This document shows positions 11,376 to 24,503 of a stretch of 64,000 nt of DNA, piece by piece. Source of the DNA: Epiperipatus broadwayi (Eukaryota > Onychophora > Udeonychophora > Euonychophora > Peripatidae); contig JAQFVV010012400.1 of NCBI GenBank assembly GCA_028023455.1, positions 11,039,748 to 11,103,747 of the forward strand. Reading direction: 5' to 3'. The stretch's first letter is position 1. Each line of letters starts with the position of its first letter. The notes beneath the pieces were generated by a model, which saw nothing but the letters and a program-made list of their open reading frames with translations, was not told where the DNA came from and searched no databases. The translations under genes and the position numbers were made by a program.

Positions 11376-12295
11376 CACTTGGGTCTCATTTTATGTGGAT
11401 TATTTTAATGCAATTTTGAAGTTATGCGATTCATGTTTCTTCTTAATATTTTTCATATTTCACTATATTAATAACTTATTTTGACTTGAAATACTTTTTT
11501 TTCTCAAAAATATAATGTTATATTAGCAGTTAACGTGAATATGGCCTGAAGCTGGATTTAGAATCTTAGCAGTTACCGTGAATATGGCCTGAAGTTGTAT
11601 TTAGAATCTTAGCTTCTATGTAAATAACCTACTTATACTGATGAGTAAATAATAATAATAGATTTATATGTACATATAAAAATATCGCAATGAATATTCA
11701 AAAATTTTAAACTTTTAAAACGTATTTTGTTAGATATAACAGAAATAAATAATTTTTTAGATTTTTTAAATAAATAATAACAAAGATTTTATTGATTTTG
11801 TAAACTGAAAATAATCTTTCTAATGATAATGTATAATCTTTTTGTTTTGTTTGCGATCTCATTTTTTAATATAGAAACAGAAAACAATTAACACAGCACA
11901 AGACTGAAAGTGACGCTAGTTGTACATCACATCACAAATCTGATTTTTTATCAGTTTACAAACAAACTAATATTGTCAAATAGCACTAATGATTAAAATA
12001 TGTATGAAAAATGTAAAATTAAATACTGTAGTTAATAAATAAAAAAGTAAAAAAAGTTTATCTTGTGTTAATTTTTTTCAAATATTTGAAATTTTTATTA
12101 GTCATACTTTATTTCCTTATTTTTTTATTGCAAATTTTAAAGTAATTTTTTCTTGTTACTTTGCTTTTATGCAGTTTCTGAAAATTACAGAACCTATCCC
12201 CCATTTTTCAAAGTAAGTAAAGTCTATTTTTGTGTGATTTTTTTTGTGCACATTTTCTGAGGAACCTATCTACTGCATAAAAAGTGACCCAGGTG
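11376..12295. mobile_element. TIR-X: DNA transposon-like element, TA target sites
   Basis: The left end CACTTGGGTCTCATTTTATG and the inverse right end CACCTGGGTCACTTTTTATG agree at most positions. Both are preceded outside by TA (11374-11375 and 12296-12297), as expected for TA target duplication. The 920-bp interior encodes no recognisable transposase. It holds a tandem duplication (11523-11611) and a CATCACATCACA block. A second copy of the right half, inverted, begins at 62576. The 68-codon frame at 12208-12414 partly overlaps the right end and is not a gene. Confidence 0.7.
11523..11611 (+). repeat. Tandem duplication, 2 x about 44 bp
   Basis: The unit beginning TTAGCAGTTAACGTGAATAT is repeated once with three or four substitutions. 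It lies inside TIR-X. Confidence 0.85.
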
Positions 12296-12669
12296 TAATT
12301 TAATTTGTTTACTTGCTTATTTGTGTCTTTAATAGTGAAATAAGACAATGCACAGTTTTTTAAAAAAAACAAAAACAAAAATAGATTTAAAAAACAAATT
12401 AATGTAGATGTCAAGAATGAGAAAATTACAATGTGAAAAAGTAAAATGTAATTTTTTGAGGTTTATTTGAGTAAAAGAGGAGTTTTTCTACAACCTAAAG
12501 CATGCCAAAAACATTTGCAAAACTGGTGATGACTTTTATCGGTATGAATATCATATGCAACAGAGCTGATAATTCGTATTACTGATTAACATAGGCGAAT
12601 CATTATCATAGCTTATAATTACTTCTTAGCTCACAAAGCAACACACTAGAAAGTGCTATGCTGCTTAAA

Positions 12670-12742
12670 CAGTCAGCACAGCTGCCTTACAAGCAGTTGT
12701 CCTGGGTTTGTGGATTTACTTCCCAGTCAATGCTTTGACACA
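12670..12742 (+). mobile_element. SINE-A: tRNA-Gly(UCC)-like element, 5' degraded
   Basis: AGTCAGCACAGCTGCCTTAC, then AAGCAGTTGTCCTGGG, then a T arm with an extra block of about 8 nt, then ATGCTTTGACACA. The inserted T arm matches the 6.3-kb copy. The first acceptor bases are replaced. Confidence 0.65.
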
Positions 12743-15700
12743 TGAAAGAAAGAAAAAAGAGGAGTTTTTAACCTTTTTTTTCCACAGGCATGTGCAAACC
12801 ACAGTTTTTTTCTGACAACAGAATAGCAGAAAGCTTTATGACACACAACATTCACATGTGTTTAAATTGAGTTTTAGGATTACTCAAAATTGCAGTTTTC
12901 AAATTTTCCATAATTTAATTCCTTTTCAAATGATCATTTTCAGAAAATTTAGAAATTAATCTTTTTCTACAGCATCATAAGATCATTTCTGCTATCCTTA
13001 TTTTGCAGGCAGTTATCCACTATACTCAGAACATCCTTCATCAAAATACAAGTAGTCTATTCTTTGTATTATTTAATAAATATATCACACCCACACTAAC
13101 ATGTCCCCACAATAATAATGTTTTTAAATACATAAAATAAGATTACAAAGAAAATCAGTTACATATATTGATATTTTTTTTAATTCAAATTTATGGACTG
13201 TCTATAATTTTTCCATGGACTGCTAGTTAAAACTTCTACAGTGAAAACTAGATTTAAGCTTTCAAATTTACCATGCCTTGTTTGGTAGCTTTTCTCTAAG
13301 AAGAGGACCTCATACTGATTTGAGCCAAATATATCTATTTCAGAATGCAGTAGAAGAACAGATTGTATGGTAAATGAACTTCTGGACCTAATTGTGCTCA
13401 TTGATCAAAATTTCGCTTTTATTATTAGTGATGTGTTATAATCTTCAAATTATGAGTTTATAGTTTATCGTTATTGAGATTACCTTTCATCATCATCATC
13501 AAACAATCATGATTGATTATTAGCACAACGGTCTCTTCCTTGTAGCATTTAAAATGATTTCGAAAATTTGCCTAAATCTTAAACTCTATAAATATTATAT
13601 ATATTGCAGGTGGATTAAACATATTTCTTATGTTAATATTTATTTACATTCTAAAGTAAATTCGTAATCGTTTAATACAAATTTGTTTTAAATAGCAATA
13701 AAATATTGAAAAATCCTTTTTATATTTATAAATTTCTCACTATCGATTTTACTTGATTAAATTGGATTTTATTAAAAAAAAATTTATAGTATTACATTGA
13801 GAAAGTGGAAAAATCTATTTTATTAAACTACAAAAGAGAATTAATCTGTGTAAAATATTTGACTAATTTGTATGTGTAATAAATTACATACAGATGTAAA
13901 TTGAGCAAAAGGAATGCTAATTAATATATATATAAATCTGTATTCAAAAAAGAAAAAAAATGTTTATTTAACATGTATAAGATAAGCAAAATTATTAAAG
14001 AGTAATAGAGATTAAAAAAGAACAAATAAAGCAAGTTGATAATTACACAAAACGAAACAATAAACGTTTTTATGTTCTAGTCAGGGATAAATGCCATTGA
14101 ATGCACATATAAGATGTGCATTAATATGTAATGATAATTTTATAATATACAGCTGGGTATTAAATTCATTTACATTCGCTCTTTTTGTTTAAATTAAATT
14201 TTAAAAAGAGAAACAAATGTATTTTAATTTTTTTAAAAAATTACTATTATCTCTTTATTCAAGTTTTTTTTTTTTTTAAATCAAAATTTTGACATGAAAT
14301 AGGCGATTTGGGAATTAAACCCATGTGTTTTAAAGCTAAACATTTTTTGACATTTGAGTTAAATATTTTAAAAATCAACTATCAGTCGGTTTGTTTCTCT
14401 CTCGTTTTTAAACAAAGCTCTGACAGATTGACGTGTTTCTTCTCTTCATTTTACATTTCTGATTCACAGTGCCTCATAACAAACTCCCGCTTACGATTTA
14501 CACCGCTTAGCTCGTTTAGATTACGACAACAGAAACCATAATGAAACATTTAAGAACAAAAATTGACAGTTTATAGATTTTTTTTTTTTTTTAATTTCAA
14601 TAACTGCTTTGTTTATGTCATTTCATGTTATCTTTCTTCGCCCCCTCCTTTTTTAAAACATTTCAGATGATATTTGAATCAGTTTCAAATGAAAGTTTTG
14701 ACATTTTTATAATACAAACGGCTAATAAACATTTTATATGTTATGATGTATAATTGATAATATAAAATGACATTATAAATGTAATACACATCAAGAGACA
14801 ACATTCAGAAATGAATTAAACTCTTTCTACAGTGGCAGTAATCAGAAATATATAGATTTTCTGGTTAACCCTTCTGTTACTACATTTATTTCAAAGAAGT
14901 ATATATTCCTTTTTTTTTAAATGCAAATTTCAGAAATATTTATATAAGACTGCAAGATTATAAAAAGTGTGTTTCTATCATGTCATGACTATCAGAACAA
15001 GAAACACAACATATCCAATTCCAACTCTGTAACATTTTTGGTTTTCAGATATTATGAGATCTTTTTTATTAATCTCATTGTTCATTACAACACAGTGTTT
15101 AACTATCATAAATATCCACTTTCTATGAGTTTTGCTTTTTTATAAGAGCATCTCTCCTCTCATTCCAACATATTAAAAGCATTCACTAGCATAGCAAAAA
15201 CTTACATGACAGTGGGGTTATAAAAAGTATTGAAGTATCATCAGGGAAATAGGGATTCAAGTGTTTGAGATCTCTAGTTTTCCTGAAGAATGAACATTAT
15301 TCATAAAATGCATGCATAAAGAAAGAGGATGGTGTGACTCATCAGAAGACATTTTTCAATATGGTGAAGTTTCAGATGAGAAATGCATTGCTAAAAACTA
15401 GAATTTATCAACAGATGAACAGTGCAATGATTATTTATCCTTTTATAAAAAATTACAAGAGGATAAAAACCAGTTTCTATTTTTCATAAGAGTGACATAA
15501 TGAAAGGTATCATGCTGCCAATATGAGTGTGGAGATTTATGTGTTTGATGCCTCTGGATTACCTGAGAAGCAAGGGTTGTTGACAAAATATATATCCAAT
15601 AAAATAAGATGATGTTATTTTTTTATGCTGGGGGATAATTGTGGTGTACTAGAGCTGAGATAATGGGTGCACTGATTAAAATCAAAAACATAGACAATCA

Positions 15701-18489
15701 TTCAAATTCAAATTTGCATAATTTGTTCATTTGCATAGGGAAGTGGTTTTTTTTATTCTTTATAAGTTAAAGCTGAGTGCACTTTCAGTGAAGTTTACCA
15801 TAATCATCCTATCTTCATATAGAAAACTTCATAAGAATTCATTTCTATGCAAAATATTTGTTCATTTTCATGTGATGGCTGAGAGTTGCTAAAAATGTTT
15901 AGATTAGAAATTAATTTCCTGTAAGATTGAATATCTTTAGAATAAATGGATTAATTATTTCTGCCCAAAAGGTAGATTTTATTGGCTTTTTTTGTCAATG
16001 AAATTGCTTACTTATTTATATCTTACTGCAGATTATTCTTAAATTCACTAATCAAGTTTTATTGCTATATTATGTAACTCATTTAATGTAGTTGCTCATA
16101 AAGTCAAATTATTTCAAAAACTAAGATGGTAAAGTGTTGAATCATAATATTTCTATGCTATCTCTCCTCTCCACTACATACACTCTTTTTTTCCACTATC
16201 AATTTAGTCTATTTAAGCACGATTGAAACTTAGATTCAAATGTGTGGAGGAACTTGATCAATTATCTGGATTTTTTAACTGCAATCACAATGTTACATTT
16301 GTGGTCAGGGCTACTAACTTTCCAATCTTGATCAGTAAATTTGTATTTACAGAGTCTTAGATGATTGGTGGAAATGTTAATGTACTGAATACAAAGACTA
16401 ATCCCATTATAATATCATGTGACTCTCAATACTTGCATCAGAAGTATCATCCAACTACTGATGCTGAACCTGTAGTTTATCTTTACATTTAAATTATACT
16501 TTTTATCAAATAAAGTTCTTAGTTTTTACAAAGTGAGGAAAATAAATATTTATAAAACCAGACTTGGAGTTGTTAATTGGGTAGGAGCTCATGTGATGTT
16601 CTAATACAAAAGTTTGAGCAGAATAGTTTTATTTAATTGACCAATCAGAGCCTTTAAATGCAACTGAGAATTGATTCAATAACCTTCAAACTTTTAAATC
16701 TATCACAAGCTGCTGAGAGGACTGAAAACAAATAAAGTGATATAAAGATTAATATTAGTAACAGGAAGTTTAAGAATATGCTAACTAGTTAAATCATTGA
16801 TAATAGATAATGATAGTAGAGAAATAAAAATTTAATCTATGGAGTACTTAAACCATTAGCATTTGTTAATAGTGCTTAAAGAATGTTGTAGACTTCTCAA
16901 AACCAAAGACACCACAAAATCCTTATTGTGAGGATATAAGTGGTCAAGATCCTCTATCTTTGCAACAATTTGAGATCAATTTTATATCAGTCTAATGCCA
17001 AATTCTGCTAAAATGCATTTAGAAATTTTGGACAACTCTCAATCACAAATTTTACTTCATGTGATTTGGCATATTAGTAAAGAAGTAATCCAAAACTCTA
17101 AGATTCACGATCAGTTCTCAGTTGTGAAAAATGAAAAAAGTAGTTGATCACTTAAATGTACAGTATGAAACATTGGTCATTAAATATCACATATCTTCCC
17201 AAGTGACAAAACATAAGACAAGATAGCAATTAATCAATACTCAATCAGCCAATGATAATCACATCATATTAAAATCATGCTTTTTTTATTTTTAACATCA
17301 GTCCATTGAGCAACCTTATGTTAGCTTTGGACTTTTACCATCTATCTAAGAATAACTAAATGCCTGTTTACTGATCTCTATTGGGGTGGTATCTGGGTTT
17401 GCTATAGACAATCTAAAAAAATTCAAAATTTGCCTGGTCTAAACTCAAATCCTGCTCGTGATACTGGTAGATATTCTAATTGCTGTGCCACAAGGCCGTA
17501 TACAGTCCAGTCCTTTACTTGTATATATCTATTTAATTTCAGTTTTAAAAAAATTATTATTTACACTCTGGCTCTAGGCATTCAAACTGGCGTATATTAG
17601 AGGGCCAATGCGAAATAGTAGTATTTAATTATTTTTAACTGTAAAAAGAAAATTTTGTTTTCTCAGTCAGCTTTTATTTTATTTTATTTTTGTTTATTTT
17701 TTATGTGTTTTTTAAAACCCCGTATTATTAATGTTACTATTAGCATGTTGACTGAAGTTTTCAATAGTGAAAAATTACATTTTGTAGTGAGATTTAAATA
17801 CAAGTATAATGTATAGTTTGTAGTGAGCTAAATATTTCAGAAGTCTTTTTTATTCCCATTAAACCTGCAGTTATTTACAAAAGAGAGAAAAAATGTAATC
17901 TTGCTATTTTGAAAATATTCTAAAGAAATTCAGTTTCTATCTCATTAAAATTATTTCACTAGGCTTTCTCTCTTTTTCTCTCTTTTATTTCAATTTAAAA
18001 TCTCATTTATTTTATTTTACTTTTCAGATAATTTATCATTATTATTTCAAATAAAAATATAAATGCAAAATTTATACATTTTAAATATTTTAGATTATAT
18101 TTGAGAGTTAGATAAAGTGCAAAATATATATCGTATATTAAGTATAAAAATGATATATACACAGTAAGTATTTATACACCAGTGTCGAATTCCGCGTAAA
18201 TATTATTCCCTCCTGTATTTTGTAGAAATTGTTTATATAAAATAAGCTTAAAAGTTTCTTTAAAAGCACTTCTTGTTAATTTTAAAATGAAAATAGTTAT
18301 TTACTTATAATTTGACAATTTTAAACTGAATTTAATTTGCTTTCTTGATTATTTTTGAAACCATGTTCTTTCTCCATACCGATTATCAAAAGATGCTTGA
18401 ATAAGAGATTTCCAAAGCCAACATGGATGAAATATTATATAATAGCTAAATCCTATTTGAAATATTCATTTGATGTTGCTTTGTATGGT
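12743..18489. other. Long spacer without recognised genes
   Basis: 14300-14540 is distinctly less AT-rich than its flanks. On the minus strand it includes a GGGTTTAATTCCC block resembling a tRNA T arm, but no complete cloverleaf can be drawn and the 77-codon plus-strand frame there has no known domain. 15.2-15.6 kb has two degenerate copies of an AGTGTTTGAGATCTCT-like block. The rest looks unique and non-coding. Confidence 0.4.
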
Positions 18490-18665
18490 TTAATGTAATG
18501 GTAAAATGCCAAATGCTAGAGCTCAAAGTTCTTCAATTATGAGTTATTTTTGCTTTGTGTGATAGCCTCTGAAGCTGAAGGTTTATGGTTCATGGCTCCA
18601 GCTCTGTCATTTTTTAAGGCCCAAACTTATTACAAACTCCAAGATAATAAATCATTCAATTATTT
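18490..18665 (+). mobile_element. SINE-B: tRNA-derived SINE, diverged copy
   Basis: Shows GTAATGGTAAAATGCCAAAT, GAGCTCAAAG, GGTTCATGGCTCCAGCTCTG and then an AATAAATCATTCAATTATTT tail. The same order occurs at 45.1, 49.7, 49.9 and 52.3 kb. In the better copies the anticodon arm resembles tRNA-Gln (GACTTTG). Target duplications are not visible. Confidence 0.5.
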
Positions 18666-18677
18666 GCTTTATTTTTA

Positions 18678-19074
18678 TTCACCATCTAACAAGTCATGAA
18701 TGGTTTAACACAGTAATTGAGTGTTAACTCTTAAGATTCTAAATTGAGCAAAATAAGAGAAATTCCAATTTGATCCATTAAATGAAAGTGGTGCGCTTAA
18801 TCGGATACTTAGTTGGTCAAATATCACATAGTTTTTTAGTTTAAATAGCAATTTTTCCTTAATGAGTTATTTTATTCATTGTCAAACATGTCTTGAATGA
18901 TTTAACACAGTAATTGGGTAGGAAACTCTTAAGATTCTTAATTGAGTGAAATAAGAAAAATCTCAATTTGATCAATTAAATGAAACTGTTTTGCTTAACC
19001 AGATACTTAGTTGCTCATATATCACATAATCTTCTAGTTCATTTAGCAACTGTTCCCTCAGTAAGTTAGTGATG
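18678..19074 (+). repeat. Tandem repeat, 2 x about 197 bp
   Basis: Two diverged units begin with ATTCACCATCTAACAAGTC and ATTCATTGTCAAACATGTC. They share TTTAACACAGTAATTG, AACTCTTAAGATTCT and GATACTTAGTTG blocks at matching spacing. A third, weaker unit may resume at about 19461-19560 after the hAT insertion. Confidence 0.75.
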
Positions 19075-19082
19075 CACTAAAG

Positions 19083-19452
19083 CAGATGTCCCCCAGCCCT
19101 ATGCCTGTGGGCACCATGGCACCCGCAGACCATTTTACGTGTGCCTGCCGCTATCTGAATATGATAAAAAATTATTTTTCTGATACAAATAAATTTAATT
19201 TTTAAAATTTCTAATAAATTATTGTATTATATTGTAATCAAATTGTAGGGCATGCTGTACTTTTACAGTGTTAAAAATATAAATGTTAATTATATATTAA
19301 AATTTTATTTTTGAAATAAATATTTTTTTGTACATTATGTGTATTATTAACAATATCCAACTATAAATTTACATTGAAAAAATAAATGATGCCCGCCACC
19401 TGGCCAGTATTATAGAATGTGCTCTTAAGTGCAAAAAGGTTGGGGACTCCTG
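19083..19452. mobile_element. hAT-type MITE with 8-bp target duplication
   Basis: The left end CAGATGTCCCCCAGCC and the inverted right end CAGGAGTCCCCAACCTTTTT are typical hAT terminal repeats. The flanks are CACTAAAG (19075-19082) and CACTAGAG (19453-19460), an 8-bp duplication with one mismatch. The 370-bp interior is AT-rich and has no transposase. It interrupts the 197-bp tandem repeat, so it is younger than that duplication. Confidence 0.88.
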
Positions 19453-19460
19453 CACTAGAG

Positions 19461-21844
19461 TATAAGATTCAAAAACTAAAAATTCCTGTATCATTTCTCA
19501 GCTAAGTAAATTTTAAAAAATCTATTTAGTCAATTGAATAGAAGTATTACATCATGCTTGAATATCACATCATGTGATTTCCCCAAATATTAATTGAATG
19601 TTTATTTTTATTTATCTAAAATCATAATAATAACTTTTTTTTCCATTTAGTTGAACATTCAGTAAAAAAAAAAATGTTTTTGTATGAATAACTGTGAAAT
19701 AGCATAGAATTTGTGCTAATTAAATTGTAAGATGATTTTTCTTCTGATTTATTTAAAAATAAATTATTTATTTATTTATTTATAATGAATAAATAATTAT
19801 TTACATCTTTAACATACACAAAAATATAAGATCTATGAGTTCTTTATAGTTTGGTTTATACAAAAAAAATTTTCACAGAAGCTAATTTTTAGCATAATTT
19901 TTCTTTATTCAAATTTATTTATAAATTAATAAATAAAATATCTATAAATAAATAAGTAGTATTTATGAGTAAATGAATATTTTATTCATTTTTTAATGTT
20001 CATTCTCTTGTAATTCAGTTGTTACTAATTTTCTTCTTTTCTGTGCCAACATGATATCTGGTAAAATAAAAATCCTCACAGAAAAGATAGGTTTTTTTTT
20101 TAAATATTTAGCTTTATTACTGCCTAGCATGCTTTATGACATATTCATGGCATGTAGTGGTGCAATTAAATGGTTCTTTATATCAGATTTTAATCAATGT
20201 TTTATTGAATTTTTGATCAAGAATTTCTTCAAACAATTGAAGAATTATGGCATAAAAAATTAACTTCTTTTAAGATTCCAAATATTTTTTTTAGATACAA
20301 TACTTAAGTTAGTTAGATTTGAGCTTCCTACAATTAACTGAAGTATTATTAATATATTTATCATTATTCATGTTTTCAGGGTTTATTTGTTTTAGAAATA
20401 TTTTAACAGCTTCATAGGGTAAATTCAAATCTTAAAGGATATAGACAACATTTTCACAAAAGATTAAGCATAACTAAGTTGTGACTTAAAATATATGCTT
20501 TTTTTTATATGCAATCTGAAGTTTTAATACAGTTTATTTCAAAATTAAATTATGTATTATTTAAAATGTTTTTAAAACTAATAAAAATAATAAAAGTATT
20601 TTTACAGTATAAAAAAAATATATTGAAAATAAATACTTTTTAGCCTTTACTAATGCTAATGGGAAAAAATTATCTTCTGTTTCACACAGTGTTTTCAATG
20701 CTTCAAAGACATAAGTAATTTTAAAATAAAATATATTTTAGTTTTATTATATAAAATATTATAAAAAATGAAAGCATATTTAAAACAGAAAAATTTAACT
20801 TTGAAAATAAATAAAAATTTATCTATTACCTTTATGAACATAATATAAAAAAAAATTCCACTGCATTGTGCAAAAAAGAAGTGCACTTCAGCTGTTCTTA
20901 TTGCTAACTATACCTGCCATCTACGAACAAAAATGAAAATTAAAATCTAGATTCATAATTATTTAAAATAAACCAATAAATTGACCTAAAGCCATATCAA
21001 GCAAGTATCTAATATAAACTTTTAAACATCTGGGATTGAGCCATTGTAAATCAAATATAGTATGTATTGCCACTTCAGTTCATGATCTAAAAAGGGTTCA
21101 TTTTTGTCAAATTTATGCAAATATTGGTAAAATTGAAATTTTGATTGGAACTTTTATTGATTCTATTATCATGTTTATCAATAGCAGCTCTATAAAAATT
21201 CATATACGTCTGTATTTATTTTAATATATCACAATTTTAAAATAATCAAAAATAAACAAAAGAACTTTTTAAAAATTAATTAATGTATACAAGTAAATTA
21301 TTTATTTTTAAAAAATTGAGTAGGTGATTTATTTATAAGTAAATAATGCAACATTTTTCAATCAAAATACAGCAAATTTTCATAATAACCAGTGATTAAA
21401 TAATAGAAATATTTTGTACTTTAATGCAAACTATGTTATTTTTATATAAGAAAAAAATATATAATTTTGATTATTTTATTAATATTTTATAAATACACTG
21501 ACTAATTTACATCTTTTTATTACTAGAAAGATTCAAATTTAACATTTGACAACAAATCTTCTAAAAGCAATCAAATATGAGCTAGTATATAGGAAGAATA
21601 TGAAGAAAAGGTATAAGTTATCTTTTTATTTTTCCAAATTGATTATATTTTATTTTTGTGAATAAATGCTTAATTTCTGATGACAAATTGTTTATTGTCT
21701 GATTCACACATTATCCATATTGCATTCAGTTTCTACTAATACATTCAAAGTTTGTGTTTAACTGCAAAACCTTTAAAACTGATAAACATTACAATACTTG
21801 ATAGTAGAAATCTTGAGGAGGAGACGAGCTTTTGGTTATCCTAT
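19461..21844. other. AT-rich spacer
   Basis: Runs of TTTATTTATTTATT-type sequence lie at 19745-19800. Small open frames at 20051, 20695 and 21036 are composed of F, I, K and N and reflect base composition. No feature is supported. Confidence 0.45.
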
Positions 21845-22130
21845 AATTAATTAGATTGAACCCAGATTTTCAATCTCCCTTCGGTCATTTATTCCATCTT
21901 ATACAACAACGATACACATGACCATATATATGTAAAAAAGGTAAATGATTCCCAATATATATATATATATATATATATATTGTGCTGAACTAGCACTGAT
22001 TATGATGATCTGAACCAACTGGTGATGCTTATGTGTATCAGTTGTATAAGATGAAGTGGATAGATGTAGGGAACTTAGATGTCTGAGTTCAAATCTCTTC
22101 TAATTACATTAAGTTCAGTATAGACAATAT
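21845..22130. mobile_element. pLTR-A, inverted pair around a hammerhead relic
   Basis: A minus-strand arm (TTGAACCCAGATTTTCAATC to the (TA)n at 21957-21981) faces a plus-strand arm (CATCAGTTG.. to TGAGTTCAAATCTCTTC). Between them lie TGTGCTGAACTAGCAC, the stem II of the family, and GAACCAACTGGTGATG, the truncated start of the motif. The conserved CTGANGA is lost, so it is not a ribozyme now. Confidence 0.6.
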
Positions 22131-22199
22131 ACTTGTATTTAAATTTTACATATTCAGTTTGTATTCTGCCCATCTTTCTTTTATGTATTAAAATGGGAA

Positions 22200-22592
22200 T
22201 ATTAATGTGTCTATACATGCGAGGTCAGAGTGACTTAAAGTCACATAGGTATGACAATAAGATTGGCATCAACAAGGCATTTTGAGTGCTCCATTGTCAG
22301 ATTTTCAATGACATTGATGGCTAAAGAGTTGGAGGTTTGAGAAGATTGAAACCTGTCCTCTAAAGTTAGAAAATTTTCTATATTAATATAAACTGAGCTC
22401 TGATTATATATGTATGGGGGATAATCATCTGGACCAACTGACATCTGCTGATTCAGCAAGAAATACATATATTGGAGATCATTTATCTTTTTCACATGTA
22501 TGTAGTTATGTGTATCGGTTGTATAAAATGGAGTGGCTAACTGTAGGGAGCTTGAAAGTCTGGGTTTAAATTCCTTCTGATATATATTATAT
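22200..22592 (+). mobile_element. pLTR-A, near-complete copy in tandem with the previous end
   Basis: Runs from GCGAGGTCAGAGTGACTT through the hammerhead at 22420-22484 to TGGGTTTAAATTCC. The terminal block GTGTATC(A/G)GTTGTATAA occurs at 22033 and again at 22510, so the copy sits as a partial head-to-tail dimer with a period of 477 bp. The 84-codon minus-strand frame inside is incidental. Confidence 0.65.
22420..22484 (+). ncRNA. Decayed hammerhead ribozyme motif (pLTR-A)
   Basis: The stem I strand GGACCAA is followed by CTGACAT (core G8 and A9 changed), a good stem II TGCTG-ATT-CAGCA, GAAA, and ATTGG returning to stem I. The two core changes should abolish cleavage. Confidence 0.55.
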
Positions 22593-22638
22593 TTAATGTT
22601 TTCATGACCATATGATGTAAATAAATTGTTTTTTGGTT

Positions 22639-22791
22639 AAACTGTGTTAGTTTTGATTAATTCTCAACTTTTCAATTAAATAGCATCCACTATTATCAAG
22701 GTGAACTTTTTTCCTTTGAAAAGTTAAACTTGACAATAACGGATGCTATTTTATTGAAAAGTTGGAATTAATCAAAACTAATAAATGGTTT
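22639..22791. mobile_element. Short palindromic MITE
   Basis: Two inverse arms of about 70 bp, containing TTAGTTTTGATTAATTC, ATAGCATCC and ATTNTCAAG, flank a loop of about 12 bp. There is no coding capacity. Confidence 0.75.
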
Positions 22792-23879
22792 ATTCCAAAA
22801 CTATTAAAATATATTCCACAAGAGTAAGTAAATAACAAAAATACAGCAAATTTTTTTGAAGTTTTATGGATGTATTTGTATTGTTTGTACGATATATTAC
22901 CAGATATATAATTTAAATAATCATAGTTTAAATTATGAGCAGCCTTTAAAATGAACCATTTCCATCTACTCATATATAAATAAATAAATCATAAATAAAA
23001 TACTATGATAATAGAAGCAATACATAAATAAGATGAGAATGGTACTGTGGAAAAGAATTCACTTTGCTATTTTTCATTTACAAATATGGCTAATTTCTAT
23101 TTAACAATCTTGCAAACCATTCTTAGTTTACTTTAGTATTCATTTCTATTGTTATAGTGTTTTATTTTGGGTCTTAATTATTTTTGGCCAAGTGAAAAAT
23201 GGTTCATTTTTCTGGCTGCATAATTTGGACTTTATATTGCTGCGTACTTGCTTAAATGGTCTGTGTAGGTTGTAATGATATTTGTTTATAAAAGATGCTA
23301 GATTATCATAATGCATATATGTTATAAATTTAATCTAATTATAGTATGTAAGATTATTATAATCATTAAAAATTAATTATACTTCGTGAATGGAAAATAA
23401 AAAGTTATTGTTTAAGTATAATGTCTAATTTATAGTATATCTATTTATAAATTAAGATGGGAAAATAGAAAACAGTTAATTTTTTCATCTGCTTTTAAGT
23501 TGTTATTTGTAGTACTAGGTGATATGGCTAATTAAAGTGTATATGTAAGTTGTAGTGAAAATTATTTATAAAGAAGCCTGTTTAGTGTCGTGCATATATG
23601 TGCAAGTTAAACAGCAAAGCTCCAGATCCATTTACAAAAAAACAGTTAAAAAAAAGTTGTAAATCACAAATTGACTTCTATATGATATTGATTTTTGGGA
23701 TTTCTTTTTCCTCTTTAGCTACGAATAAATATCCAGTATTTATTACATAATTCAATGATACTTTTGTTGGCTCTGATTTAGCTACATAAAAAAAAAATCT
23801 AAATTTGCTTGGAAATCTTAACTATCTTAAAAAAATTCCAAGTTCTCACTTAAAGTACGTAATGCAAATTTTGGACATG

Positions 23880-24060
23880 ATGATATATATATTGAAAATT
23901 TTAGATTTTCTAGTTAATAGTTAACGATTAGATAAATGCTGAACTTGAGCTGGTATTTTTAGATCTAATATCTGAATGTCCTAGCACCTCACTGAAGAAA
24001 GCCAAAGCTAAAACCGGTCTGGGGATAGGGATATTTGGAAGATCTATTAAAGCTCATTGT
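23880..24060 (+). mobile_element. pLTR-B fragment
   Basis: Contains AGATAAATGCTGAACTTGAG, TTTTTAGATCTAATATCTGA and then a hammerhead relic and GGGGATAGGGATATTTGG. The same order is found at 26.8-27.0 and 44.6-44.7 kb. Its 3' end runs into a (TA)n tract. Confidence 0.6.
23986..24025 (+). ncRNA. Decayed hammerhead ribozyme motif (pLTR-B)
   Basis: ACCTCA pairs with TGGGGA for stem I (one wobble and one mismatch). CTGAAGA is intact, stem II is AGC/GCT, and stem III is AC-CG-GT with GTC. The G of GAAA is missing, so activity is not expected. Confidence 0.6.
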
Positions 24061-24203
24061 ATATATATATAAGCAAATAGCAGCATAAAAGATTAAGTTT
24101 ATTTCTGTTTTTGATTATATATATATATATATCTGTTTTTGATTATATATATATATATATATATAAAGTGCAGTAATGCTTAAAGCTAAATGAGATAAGT
24201 ATG

Positions 24204-24503
<300 letters not shown>

